From: BRH-c25 sp029553855 | GTDB lineage: Bacteria; Bacillota; Clostridia; Lutisporales; Lutisporaceae | Direction: 5' to 3' | DNA length: 12,582 nucleotides | Assembly (NCBI GenBank): GCA_035375865.1 | Contig: DAOSQO010000070.1 | Location: 1 to 12,582 of the forward strand | Shown: positions 1 through 10,043 of the stretch, in pieces | Layout of the letters: each line of letters opens with the position of its first letter | How positions within the stretch are numbered: the first letter of the stretch is position 1 | Translations under genes and position numbers: made by a program | Notes under the pieces: model-generated | The model's database searches: none | The model's input: only the letters and a program-made list of their open reading frames with translations | What the model was told of the DNA's origin: nothing

Positions 1-3000
1 GAAGAAATTGCTATTGCAGTTCCCGGCAGCTCAAGAAGCTATGGAAATATATATATTTACGGGATAGAGGGCGGCAGTTTTGTACAGGAGTATTCATCTG
101 AAATCATATTTTACTCCTGTTTTGGAAGTAATGATAATCAAAAACAATTTACAGCCATTCATCTTGCATCCGGCGACGCGGACAATGATAAAACCGACGA
201 ACTCGTTTACACACATACCAGGGACTTATTGACTGTAGATGAAAACACTACTATGAGAATTGTCGATCATAAAAACGGCGCTTATACACCCGAAGCCAGC
301 AGAACGATAAAATTCGGGAACAATGAAATCAATGAACATCTTGTGGGTAATGCAGGCGTTACGGTAGGGGACATAGACAACGACGGTTTAAACGAAGTTA
401 TTGTAGGCGGTTTTATGGTAAATAAAAATGAACAGGATGCCATGTACACCTTTACCAAGGAAGACGGAACCACGAAAGAATTCAAGTATTATCACGAGCT
501 GGCCATGTCATATATGAAATATGACAAAAATTCAAAAGCTTATGGAAATTTTAAAGGCTTTACAGTTTTTCGTGATGATGAAAATATGGCCTGGACTGCT
601 TCCGGCAGCAGTGATACCAGATACAACGAGAACCCGGCTCTTAAGCTATCCAGCAGCGCTCGGTACAGAAACGCGCAAAATTGGACCATACCCATACAGT
701 CGGTGAGTCTTACCGGATATGTAAACGGCAGAACCAACGATCAGATTTTTTTTGGAAATTGTATGTATTATTATGATGCCGGTTCGGGGAAATTCAAAGT
801 ATATGATGACAGCGGCAAGGCAGACGGCAGTACGGTTGCATATAATAGCTTTGATGCACCTGTATCTGCTATTACCTCATTGATTCGCGGAAGCTTCCTG
901 GCTCCGGGAGAAGCCTATGTAAAAAGTGAAGGCAGAGAGCAGCTTCTTATTTCGTATGCCGGAAAGAACTGCCTTGATCATAATCATCACTTTGAGATTG
1001 CAATGATGTATGAGAGTTCGGCCGGTACTTCCATGGATGTGCAAAAAAAGGTAAACTATCTTGCCAGGACAGGGTCTGATAATTTTTATCAGCTTGATTT
1101 CTATCCCACGGTTTGTGCCCCCAATATGGACAATGATGCGGTTTTTGTACAATATATCGGTTATGAGTTTACCTATTCCAAGCCGGAGGTATTGACGGTG
1201 CTTGCGTCAATTCCCTATTATGAGGATATTTACAGTGCCTATCCCATATGGGAACCCGGCTCTACCTATCTCAGCAAGTCCTCGGGCACCTCACAAACAG
1301 ACATGGGATTTACCGAATTCAGTCTGGGGTGGTATTTGAGTTTTGAACAGGATATAAGCTTTTTGGGATTAAAAATAGCTTCTTTTGAGATGGAGGTAAA
1401 CGTTTCTGCCAACATCAGTCATGAATACAGTCATACTATAGAAAGAGAAAGCTCTGTTACATATGAAACCAACGGCGGGCAGGACTCCGTAGTAATGGTA
1501 TCCTCGCCCCTGGACATGTATTATTATAGATATTATGAGGAAAACGCAACCTATTCAACAGCATATCCCTATGCCATAAAAAGCGACCCAACCACTTGGG
1601 GGACCATGGCTGTCTCACTCCCAAGCGCACCGCAAACTCTGGTATTCCCGGTTGAGAGATATAATGAGCTTGCCGGAAAATTCGATATGGATATTATTGA
1701 CGGTGACTTCTGGATTCATAACTCAGGGGATCCCGGCACGTATCCCACCTCTGTAAGCCAGTTTAAGAATGCCGGCAATATATTGTCTTCGGACAGCAGT
1801 ATCAGCGCTACATCAGGTTCCGGTTCGGTGACTACCGAGCTTACAATCAGCGAAAGCGTCGAGAATGCCTATACTGTTTCCCTCACCATGGGAGCGCGTG
1901 TCGGTGCGGGTGCCGGCGGATTTACCATGGGAGCAACATTTGAAAACACTTTGGGTTTTGGCGGAGCCAAGGCCAGCTTCAGGGGAACTACAATTGGGGC
2001 TACTATAATGAATTTTCCGGGCGATAATTATGATACCTCCAAGTACTCACTAACCACAAGACTTCATTCGTACATGACGGAATTTAACGGTAAGAATATA
2101 ATGGTGTTGTATTATACCGTATCTCAGGTAATGGGACTGCCAAAGCTGCCTGACAATTTTCATGCAGCCGGCAGAACAGCCGAAAGCATCAGCCTGGCCT
2201 GGGAGGTACCGGAAATAATAAGCTATGCCCTGAGGCCAAATAATTTTGAGCTGCACAGGTATGACAACTATTACAAAAAGTGGTTTGTATTGGATGATAA
2301 TATTTCAGTACAACCGGGTACTAATTTTTATACCGATACAGATGTTTACCCCAGTGAAATCTATAAATACCGCCTGATTGCAGAGGATGTCACAGGCAGC
2401 AGGACTAACTCGGTGACACTGGAAGCAAGCACCCTTCCCACCGGCGCCCCGCCGGTAATAGTCTCACAGCCCAGAGATGCCAAAGCGGGAGCGGGAGACA
2501 GCGCTGTCTTCGGCATAGTGGCTGAACTGCCGGAAAATGTTGATCCTGCACGATTATATTATCAATGGTATCAACGTAAAAGTGACAGCGACAGTTGGAG
2601 TGTCGTATCCGGTGCCAATGAGAAAACATTGACACTTGCCGGTGTCAGCATGGGAATGAACGGTTACCGGTATTATTGTGAGGTGACACGGCTTATTAAT
2701 AATAGTTTCCCTTTAACTGCAAGCAGTGCTGCAGCCAGGCTGGGGGTTACGGAACAGCCCCCAGGGCTATATACAATAAACTATTCAGCCGGAATTAACG
2801 GCAGCGTTTCAGCTTTGGAAGCAGGATACGGGGGCAATTATGGCATAAGCCCAGGAAGCAGTCTCTATGAACAGACCAAGGTAGAGTTTACGGCAAGTCC
2901 CAATATTGGCTACAGGGTGAATCAGTGGACAATAAACGGAATGCCTGTTGAAGGCTGTACCGGCAACAATCTGACAATCGACAGTTTGTCCGGGGATATC

Positions 3001-5624
3001 ACTGTAAATGTGGGCTTTACCTACTCAACTTATGATATCACCTTTGATATTGCGGAGAATGAGGAGGAAGGCCAGGGTGATGCAGTCTGGGGCAGCATCA
3101 GCGCCAAATATGCCGGCACCTATGTGCTGCCGCAAGGGGAAGCTACCTCCGTTGCAGCTCAGATGCCGGTCACATTTACCGCCGCTCCTGCAATAATCGG
3201 CGATATAAAATACACAGTAAAGCAGTGGACAGTAAACGGCGAAACAATAAAAAGCGATAATAGCATATTCATCGGTAAAACCTATACTATAGAAGCTCTT
3301 TCCGAAGACACCGCGGTTGAGGTTATGTTCGCAAAAGCGGTGGAATATAATCTTTCGGCAGCTTCTGAGATCAGTAACACTGATGTGGCTTACTTCAACA
3401 ACGGAACTATTACTGTCCGTGATGACGGTGCTCTGATTCAGGAGGGTGATGCCATTGAAAGAGGCTCAAGGGTGACCATTGATGTCGTGCCCCCTTCCTC
3501 GGCACTTGTTTATTCCTGGGAAATCACTCCGGTAGATAAAGATGGGAACGCTGCGGCTCCAACTACTGTACTTGGCAGCCAGTCTTCGTATGTCTTTGAT
3601 GAATTCTCCTGCAGCTATAAGATAAAGATAACATATGTCATAATTTCTACAAAAACGGTTACCTTTGGCTCCGAAGGGGGGGGAGGTACGGTTACGGCTG
3701 CTGTGGGAGTTGGAAATACTTCGGAGACAGGTGCGATAGTAAGCGGCGGCAAAGTGCAGATGTACTCCGATACGGTTTTTACTGCCGCCCCTGATAGTGA
3801 TGTATTGGGAGTAAAGGGCTGGACAGTGAACGGTATTTATGAAACCAATACTGCCACAAGTCTCATCTTAGAGGGTATTAACAGAAACACTACAGTTAAG
3901 GCATTGTTTGAGACTGCCCCTGAGGCAAAGGATTCAATTGCAGCTGTTGAAATCAGTGCCGAAGAGTCGGCAGTAGTCGATGCAGATGCTTTAGCTTATG
4001 ATATTGACGGAGACAGTCTGATTGTAAGCGGAATAAGAACACCTCCGGAAGCAGGTACTGCAGCTTTAACGCTTGGCAAAGGAGAGAACGACGGCAAAGC
4101 CATAATCACAGGAGTCAACAAGGGCGAAGGAAGTGCAGTCCTTACGGTCAGCGACGAAAAGGGTCATAATTGTGATGTCAGTCTGGCAATAAAGGTCAGT
4201 AATAACCCACAGAACGAACCTGATGGTCTGAACGGCATAGGACCGACGGTGAAGAACGGCAATGACGGGAAAATAACAGGCTTGATTGCGGGAAAGACCT
4301 ATCAGTATAAGGAAGCGACAAGCGAAGCATATACAATTATGGCAGCCAACGAGGAAATCTGTGAAATTACAGGGCTCTTAGCCGGAACGTATCTGGTGCG
4401 ATATGCGCCGGTAACGGGATATGAAGCAGGTAAATCTGCAGAGGTTGTGGTACCCCAGTATGTGCCAAATTCTATTGCCTGCCTTGATAGACTCAGCTAT
4501 AAGGTAGGCACTGCGGAAGAAACAGAGGTGCCTGACTTTGATAAAGACACTGTTGCTTATAATGTGGAGTTGAATTATGGTGCAGAAAACGATACGAAAA
4601 TAATTCTTTCCGGTATCCCGGCGGAGGGAAGCGGGGCTTCTGTAACCGAATCAATAAACGGAATCCTAAAATCCGGAAAAGCCACAGCAAAAATTAAAGT
4701 TACATCAGAAGATGAAATAACAAATGAAACCTACATTGTAAACTTTATTACAGGGGAAGCACCGAGCAGCGAGGCAAGAATACTGGAGTTCAAGATTAAT
4801 GTAAATGGGGAAATTGCAGTCGGCACTATTGATGATGATGCAAAGAAAATCGCAGTAACCGTATCGCAGGGAACAGACGTAAGTAATCTTACAGCTGAAT
4901 TTGTTCTCTCGGATGGAGCAATCTGCCTGACGACAGCAAATGACTTTACAAATCCTGTGTTATACAGAATTCAAGCAGAGAACGGTACAGAAGAAGAATA
5001 CACTGTGACAGTGACCGAAGCGGGAGCCGGAATATCATATTATAATTTATATGTTGGAGTTGATGAAGACTGTGAATATATGGGCAGAGTCATTGGAGGA
5101 GGCTCCTATGAAGAAGGTCAGAAAGTCACTATAGCAGCATTTTCTGAGATTGGTTATAAGTTTACAATCTGGGAAGTAGTATATGAAGAATTAAGCGTCA
5201 TTGACATTGATATTGAGGAGAACTCTAATACCTTCAGCATGCCGGCTATTGACGGTATAATCATTAATGCATTATTTGAAGCCAAGGATGACCCTGGTGT
5301 AACACCGGTTTCAGAAAGCTTTGATAAGTATGACAATGAGGGAACCGTATCCTTTACTATGGATAAAGGGGACTATGTATTTACAGGTATTATCGGAATG
5401 ACTGAGGATGAGGATTATACAGCTGCCGATAATACAATAACGATAATAAATTCTACGCTGCAAAGTCTGGAGACCGGATTACATAACCTGATATTTAATT
5501 TCAGCGAAGGAAAGAAAGCAGGCGCAACCCTGGAGATTAAGGACAGCAAGCCTGTGGTTTACAGTGTTCTGGTGAATCCGGCGACTGCAATAGTGACTCA
5601 GGGTAAGACAAAGAAATTCAGCGC
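1..5624 (+). CDS. Giant mosaic surface protein, 5' part (N-terminus outside the window, interrupted by the gap)
   Basis: The frame is open from base 1, so the true start lies upstream; the TTG at 229 is internal. Numbering from base 1: residues 1-400 carry FG-GAP/VCBS-like blades, with Ca-binding-type motifs GDADNDKTDEL (nt 166-198) and GDIDNDGLNEV (nt 370-402) and weaker ones near 710, 890 and 1115. Residues 440-690 are Ser/Thr/Gly-rich amphipathic beta. A fibronectin III domain follows (about 713-812), then an Ig-like domain with YYQWY and YYCEV (814-918), four bacterial beta repeats with QWTING/QWTVNG/GWTVNG signatures (923-1306), cadherin-like segments (1307-1402, 1491-1585), another beta repeat (1676-1763), a convincing X2 module (SESFDKY...DYTAADNTITI...LIFNFSEG, 1767-1852) and the start of a Big_2-like domain (VNPATAIVTQGKTKKFS) cut by the gap. 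The protein is probably an adhesin or ligand-binding surface protein. The rest of the gene is almost certainly the SLH-bearing part at 5726-8560. Domain calls are by eye. Confidence 0.85.
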
Positions 5625-5724
5625 NNNNNNNNNNNNNNNNNNNNNNNNNNNNNNNNNNNNNNNNNNNNNNNNNNNNNNNNNNNNNNNNNNNNNNNNNNNN
5701 NNNNNNNNNNNNNNNNNNNNNNNN
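5625..5724. other. Assembly gap of 100 Ns
   Basis: Exactly 100 Ns, the conventional size for a scaffold gap of unknown length. It falls inside the repetitive Ig-like part of the giant surface protein. The frame is phase 1 before the gap and phase 2 after it. If the gene is intact, the true number of missing bases must be a multiple of three, so the literal 100-base spacing creates an artificial frameshift and a false stop at 5764-5766. Confidence 0.97.
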
Positions 5725-5725
5725 T

Positions 5726-6956
5726 ACTGTGGCAGACGAGGGTACTGTCGGATACCAATGGTATGAAAACACGGAAAACAGTACAGAGGGCGGAACAAAA
5801 ATAGAAGGTGCCGGCAGTGCAAGCTACACACCTTCGACAGGAACCGCGGGAATAAAGTACTATTATGCAGTTGCCACAAATGAAAACTCTGAGGCTACAG
5901 GAAATACAACGGCATCAGAAACAAGCCGCATAATACCTGTCGAGGTCAAAGCACTGGTTCACGCTGCAGTGCCGGTAATATCCGCCATTACGGGAAAGAG
6001 GTTTTATAAGCAGGGTGATTCTATCAGTGATGAGGATATGTTAAAAATAATGGCTGTCTCACCGGATAGAGGAAGTATATCCTACAAGTGGTATTTAAAA
6101 GCTGCGGAAGAGAATGAGCCGGATATTCTGCTTGAGGGCGGGAATGATTACTATATTCCCTCTACCGCTGTGGAAGGTACATTTACCTATTACGTTACAG
6201 TAACCAACACTAACAATAATGAAAAAATCACCGGTAACAATACTGCTGCGGTGACCAGTGAAACCATAGAGGTTAATGTCGCAGCTGTGATTAATGCGGC
6301 GCAGCCCTATTTCAAAGAGGGAGGCAACCTGTCCGGAATTCTTAATTATCCGGTGGGCGGATCGGCTTCTTCATTGACGGTGGAAGCGACGGAAGACGAT
6401 ATGGAAAACGGAGGGAGCCTGAGCTATCAGTGGTACATGAATACTGTAAAAAGCACGGAAGGGGGAATCAGAGTCGGAGCCGACTCTGCAAGCTATACAC
6501 CCGATATAAGCGGATTAGGAGCGGATACAATCCGTTACTGCTATGTTGTTGTCACCAACACCAATGATACTGTCAACGGAATCAAAACTGCCAGTATTAC
6601 AAGCGGTATCAAAACCATATGCATAAAGGAGAAGGTCGATGCGGCAACTCCTGTGTTTGAACAGCAAAACAGCGGTACTTACACATATTACAAAGGAGCG
6701 AAGGCGAACAGTCTGGAGGTCTATGCCGTTTCAGACGATGGGGGCAGCATCTCCTATCAATGGTATAAGAACAGTATTGACAGCAATACAGGCGGAGAAG
6801 CAATAGCGGGTGAAACCGGTAGAATCTGCAGACCATCTACAGATGTAACAGGCACAACATACTACTATGCGGTGGCAACAAATACCAACACGGGAGTAAA
6901 CGGAAGACAGACAACCGAAGCGGCAGGAAAAGTCAGCATTATTCGTGTAGTGCAGG
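5726..6956 (+). repeat. Four tandem Ig-like protein repeats of about 110-115 residues
   Basis: Copies lie at about 5726-5965 (its start lost in the gap), 5966-6298, 6299-6643 and 6644-6956. Each has a Y(Q/K)WY core strand, a GG-containing turn, a Y(T/I)PS or equivalent segment, a YYYAVATN/YYVTVTNT strand and a T-rich ending. Boundaries are marked by AxPV/AQPY-type junctions. The copies have diverged at DNA level, so this is a protein repeat rather than a recent DNA duplication. The gap may hide further copies. Confidence 0.8.
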
Positions 6957-8560
6957 CTGAGTATAAAGGCATAGCTGTGCAGTTGGTGCCAATCACCGGT
7001 GTACCCTATGGCACTGCGGCAACTGCAGCATCTCTCGGCCTGCCCGGAGGAATATCCATAAATATCAGTATAGATGGGATATCAGGTACCGATACCGCAT
7101 CCATAGAGTGGAATCTGACGAGCTATAACACTTCAATAACAGCAGCACAGACTTTTAATGCGATAGGGACAATCATCCTGCCGGAAGGAGTGCTGAATAC
7201 CGGTAGATTTTCTCTTGAAGTTGACGTAAGCGTAAGCGTGAATGCAAAACCGCCGGAAGGCGGCAGCGGCGGAAGTGGCAGCAGCGGCGGTGGCGGAGGC
7301 GGAGGCGGTGGCAGCGGCGGAAGCAGTTCAACCGCTACCTTACCGGTTATTGGAATATATACAAATGTGCAGGGAGTACAAATATCTGCTTTTGTTGACA
7401 GCAATACAAAGACTGTAAAAGTAGAGCTTGACCGGAGTATTCTGGATAAAGCCTTCAGCAATACGGTAACAGGAGAAAACGGCGAAAAGACTATAGTAGT
7501 AGAAATGCCCGATTCTGAGTCAGGAAGCTATAGCATTGGACTCCCGGCAGAAGCACTGGCTTCTGCAGATAAAGACCAAAACATAGTTGTAAGTACTGGT
7601 ACGGCAAATTTGACCATACCAAATACAATGCTCACAGGTACAGGGCATGAGGCGTCAAAACAGGCAGAAATAACAATAAAAAATGGGAATAAAGATATGC
7701 TTCCTCAGGAGATAAAGGATAAATTAGGAGACAGACCATTAATAGAACTGGGTATGACAATAGACGGAAAGCAGCAGCCCTGGGATAATGCCGACGCACC
7801 GGTAACGGTATCCATAGCCTATACACCTACATTGGAAGAAATGAAAGACCCCGAACATATCACGATATGGTATATAGACGGAGAAGGAAATATTGTATCA
7901 GTACCGAGCGGCAGATATGACCCGGCAACCGGGAGGGTGACTTTTGCCACAACTCACTTTAGTTATTATGCAGTATCTTATGTTCAAAAGGCCTTCAGTG
8001 ATCTTGGCAGCTATGTCTGGGCAAATAAGCAGATAGAAGTGCTTGCGTCGAAAGGGATCATCAATACCGCCGGAAAGGTCTTCACTCCGGGCACAAGTAT
8101 AACCAGAGCGGATTATCTCATGATGCTGGTAAGGGCATTAGGGCTTTCAGCAGCTTTCACCTCCAACTTTGACGATGTAAAGCCAGATGACTATTACTTC
8201 AAAGAGATAGGCACAGCCAGGAAATTAGGGATTACTTCGGGGATTGGAAATAATAAATTCAACCCGTTTGCAACCATAACAAGACAGGATATGATGTCCC
8301 TGACCGAAAGGGCATTGAGAAACATGAAAATAATAAGCCGGGAAGGTACTGCAGCAGATTTGGAGAAATATGAAGATAAGGAAAGTATTGCGGCATATGC
8401 AAAGAAAAGCATTGCTGCATTGATAAGAGAAGGGCTTATAGAAGGCTGCGGAGACAGAATCAATCCGCTATTGGATACTACAAGAGCTGAAGCGGCGGTA
8501 TTCATATATAGGATATATAATACAAGATGGCAGCAGCCCATAGTAATGAAAAGAGAATAA
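5726..8560 (+). CDS. Giant mosaic surface protein, 3' part: Ig-like repeats, Gly/Ser linker, three SLH domains
   Basis: Continuation of the upstream protein across the gap; the GTG at 5729 is internal, not a start. Numbering from 5726 (944 residues): Ig-like tandem repeats with YQWY/YKWY cores and YYYAVATNT-type strands (1-410), then a Big_4-like domain (VPYGTAATAASLGLP...SIEWNLTSYN, 411-508), a 24-residue Gly/Ser linker (512-535), a pre-SLH beta domain ending TFATTHFSYYAVSY (536-754), and three SLH domains (756-808, 814-867, 882-933). The SLH binding-loop motifs read TRAD, TRQD and TRAE, the last being canonical. SLH domains bind pyruvylated secondary cell-wall polymer non-covalently, so the long N-terminal part would be displayed outside the S-layer or wall. 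The gene ends in TAA and faces the regulator gene on the minus strand. Surface anchoring is confident; the ligand or substrate is unknown. Confidence 0.92.
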   Translation, partial: TVADEGTVGYQWYENTENSTEGGTKIEGAGSASYTPSTGTAGIKYYYAVATNENSEATGNTTASETSRIIPVEVKALVHAAVPVISAITGKRFYKQGDSISDEDMLKIMAVSPDRGSISYKWYLKAAEENEPDILLEGGNDYYIPSTAVEGTFTYYVTVTNTNNNEKITGNNTAAVTSETIEVNVAAVINAAQPYFKEGGNLSGILNYPVGGSASSLTVEATEDDMENGGSLSYQWYMNTVKSTEGGIRVGADSASYTPDISGLGADTIRYCYVVVTNTNDTVNGIKTASITSGIKTICIKEKVDAATPVFEQQNSGTYTYYKGAKANSLEVYAVSDDGGSISYQWYKNSIDSNTGGEAIAGETGRICRPSTDVTGTTYYYAVATNTNTGVNGRQTTEAAGKVSIIRVVQAEYKGIAVQLVPITGVPYGTAATAASLGLPGGISINISIDGISGTDTASIEWNLTSYNTSITAAQTFNAIGTIILPEGVLNTGRFSLEVDVSVSVNAKPPEGGSGGSGSSGGGGGGGGGSGGSSSTATLPVIGIYTNVQGVQISAFVDSNTKTVKVELDRSILDKAFSNTVTGENGEKTIVVEMPDSESGSYSIGLPAEALASADKDQNIVVSTGTANLTIPNTMLTGTGHEASKQAEITIKNGNKDMLPQEIKDKLGDRPLIELGMTIDGKQQPWDNADAPVTVSIAYTPTLEEMKDPEHITIWYIDGEGNIVSVPSGRYDPATGRVTFATTHFSYYAVSYVQKAFSDLGSYVWANKQIEVLASKGIINTAGKVFTPGTSITRADYLMMLVRALGLSAAFTSNFDDVKPDDYYFKEIGTARKLGITSGIGNNKFNPFATITRQDMMSLTERALRNMKIISREGTAADLEKYEDKESIAAYAKKSIAALIREGLIEGCGDRINPLLDTTRAEAAVFIYRIYNTRWQQPIVMKRE
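7259..7330 (+). repeat. Low-complexity GGC/AGC tract encoding a Gly/Ser linker
   Basis: Twenty-four consecutive Gly or Ser codons, including nine Gly in a row, separate the Big_4-like domain from the pre-SLH domain. The tract is a flexible hinge between the displayed modules and the wall-binding end. Its GGC-rich DNA is an obvious place for copy-number change by slippage. Confidence 0.9.
7991..8524 (+). other. Three SLH domains (wall-anchoring module)
   Basis: SLH1 is about 7991-8150 (FSDLGSYVWANKQIEVLASKG, with ITRAD), SLH2 about 8165-8325 (FDDVKPDDYYFKEI, GITSGIGNNKFNPFATITRQD) and SLH3 about 8369-8524 (YAKKSIAALIREGLIEGCGD, TTRAEAAVFIYRI). Three copies is the usual number and matches the three-pronged trimer of known SLH structures. 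The module marks a cell with pyruvylated secondary cell-wall polymers. Confidence 0.93.
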
Positions 8561-8621
8561 TTCAAGCCTGACCCCGATATTATAATCAAATCAAGGGGGA
8601 CGGTTCTTTTTGTATTTTTGC
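8561..8621 (+). terminator. Convergent intergenic region with a possible terminator
   Basis: Only 61 bases separate the two stop codons. CCCCGAT (8572-8578) can pair with ATC-AA-GGGG (8590-8598), giving a seven-pair stem with a two-base bulge and an 11-base loop, followed by T-rich sequence at 8604-8619. The T-tract starts several bases after the stem and the stem is short, so the call is weak. On the minus strand no U-tract follows the hairpin. Confidence 0.3.
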
Positions 8622-10043
8622 CTATGAATAGCTCTTTTCCAGTATAACTTTTATCAGCTCGGTCCGGTTGTGTATTTTAAGCTTGGAATATATATTCTTA
8701 ATGTGGGATTTAGCGGTGTTATCGCTTATATGAAGTTCGGAAGCTATGGTTTTGTAGTTTTTGCCTTTCAGCAACAGCTCTGCGACTTCCCGCTCACGCC
8801 CTGTCAACTGCGAAAGAGCAGCAACACAGTGCAGGGCTGTACTTTGCTCGCGAGGGGACATTTCCGACAGTGTCGTAAGGTAGGCATGGTCTTTGAGTAA
8901 AGCTGATAACTTCTTGTGCAGAAGGGGAAGAATAGAAAGGCTGACGCAAACGACAGCCAATGCCACCAAAGATGCATTATTGCTGCCCGCTTCTATTGCA
9001 TTTCCAATCATACCTCCCATAAGGACTCCGAGGACATTAGCGGAAAGACCTACCCCCAATATCTTAGCGGGATTTTTATCAAAGTCGAGCATCTCCCCAA
9101 GGATGCTCCACCAGAATAAGTCGTATACCCCGCAAGCCCCTAACATAAGCGTATCTACCATAAGATAGCTTGGTGCTGAGCGGTCAAGGCTCATAAAAGC
9201 AATAAATGAAAAACCAATCATTGTAATAGCCACATAAAGTATGTAAGTTCTGTTGGTCCTTCGAGGCAGGTTTCTCATTATAAAGAGGGCTGCAATGTAG
9301 GGAACGGCCCAATACCAGCTTGCAAGACCCTCCAGATGCCCGAAGGCAGGGTTGAACACCTGATACATAAGCCCTGAGTTAATTGTAATAACAACAACAA
9401 ACAAATATAAAAGAGCAAGGGGCTTATTGACACCCGGCAGATTATCGGCCGGCTGTGCACCGGAACATAATGTGGCCTTTTGGTCATCACCGGGAAGCCT
9501 GAGCGCAAATAAAAAGGCGATAATCAATACCAGCATGGCAAATAAAAGCCCTATTCGCGGTGTTATGTGAATAGCGGACATATTAAGGGCAATCATTATA
9601 ATATTGGAATAAATAAGTCCGTCTGCGGTGGTTTTGATGCGCTCATTTTTGACCGTGCAGCATTTCAGATAAAAACCCCAGGAAGCGACAAAGCCGCCTG
9701 CAAGAAAGGAGCCTGAAATTAGGGCAAAGCCCCATAGCATGGACGGTCTCATAAGAAACGCACCGCTGCACAAAAAACAATAAACAAGGGTTGCCAGCAT
9801 CAGTTTTTTTGCTGCCCGTGCAGACTTAATAATAAAGCCGGAGGCAAGCAGCCCTGCGAAATGCAGGGCAATAGCCCCGAAAATCATATTGTCCGGTTCG
9901 ATACTTAAGCTATCCGTAATGGAATATAATATTTGCCCTTCAAAAGGGAAAGCAAGCAGCCACGCAAAAAACAGCGCAAAAACAATTACGGATAACATCC
10001 GGTCGTTAATGTATGTATTTGCCTTTTGCACCTTTAATGTCAT
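8622..10043 (-). CDS. 12-TM MFS-like membrane protein with C-terminal LuxR/GerE DNA-binding domain
   Basis: With the ATG at 10041-10043 the product is 473 residues. I prefer this start because GTGAGG lies 8 bases upstream; an in-frame ATG at 10110-10112 would add 23 residues (MLGSILWFICC...) but lacks a clear ribosome binding site. Twelve hydrophobic segments of transporter-like spacing run from about residue 15 to 375, followed by a short cytoplasmic linker. A textbook GerE helix-turn-helix occupies residues 413-473 (LTGREREVAELLLKGKNYKTIASELHISDNTAKSHIKNIYSKL, nt 8625-8807 in all). There is no receiver domain, so the protein is probably a one-component sensor in which the membrane core detects a small molecule and the tethered domain binds DNA. 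Similar 12-TM LuxR proteins are known mainly from Coriobacteriia such as Eggerthella; this one appears clostridial. It is divergent from the secreted-protein gene at 10283 and convergent with the SLH gene. Transport activity cannot be excluded; the ligand is unknown. Confidence 0.9.
   Translation of the reverse strand: MTLKVQKANTYINDRMLSVIVFALFFAWLLAFPFEGQILYSITDSLSIEPDNMIFGAIALHFAGLLASGFIIKSARAAKKLMLATLVYCFLCSGAFLMRPSMLWGFALISGSFLAGGFVASWGFYLKCCTVKNERIKTTADGLIYSNIIMIALNMSAIHITPRIGLLFAMLVLIIAFLFALRLPGDDQKATLCSGAQPADNLPGVNKPLALLYLFVVVITINSGLMYQVFNPAFGHLEGLASWYWAVPYIAALFIMRNLPRRTNRTYILYVAITMIGFSFIAFMSLDRSAPSYLMVDTLMLGACGVYDLFWWSILGEMLDFDKNPAKILGVGLSANVLGVLMGGMIGNAIEAGSNNASLVALAVVCVSLSILPLLHKKLSALLKDHAYLTTLSEMSPREQSTALHCVAALSQLTGREREVAELLLKGKNYKTIASELHISDNTAKSHIKNIYSKLKIHNRTELIKVILEKSYS

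Noticed and set aside
229..231. TTG as start codon of the first surface-protein segment
   Set aside because: The same frame is open and carries FG-GAP-like blade sequence from base 1, so the codon is internal.
5729..5731. GTG as start of a separate SLH gene after the gap
   Set aside because: It falls in the middle of an Ig-like repeat (TVADEGTVGYQWY). No signal peptide follows, although an SLH protein must be exported.
7123..7461. Minus-strand ORF with a long proline run
   Set aside because: The Pro run is merely the antisense reading of the GGC/GGA Gly linker codons of the surface protein. There is no RBS, and the plus-strand frame has recognisable domains.
8893..9168. Plus-strand ORFs opposite the LuxR membrane protein
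   Set aside because: They lie entirely inside a well-supported minus-strand gene and show no recognisable domain or ribosome binding site.
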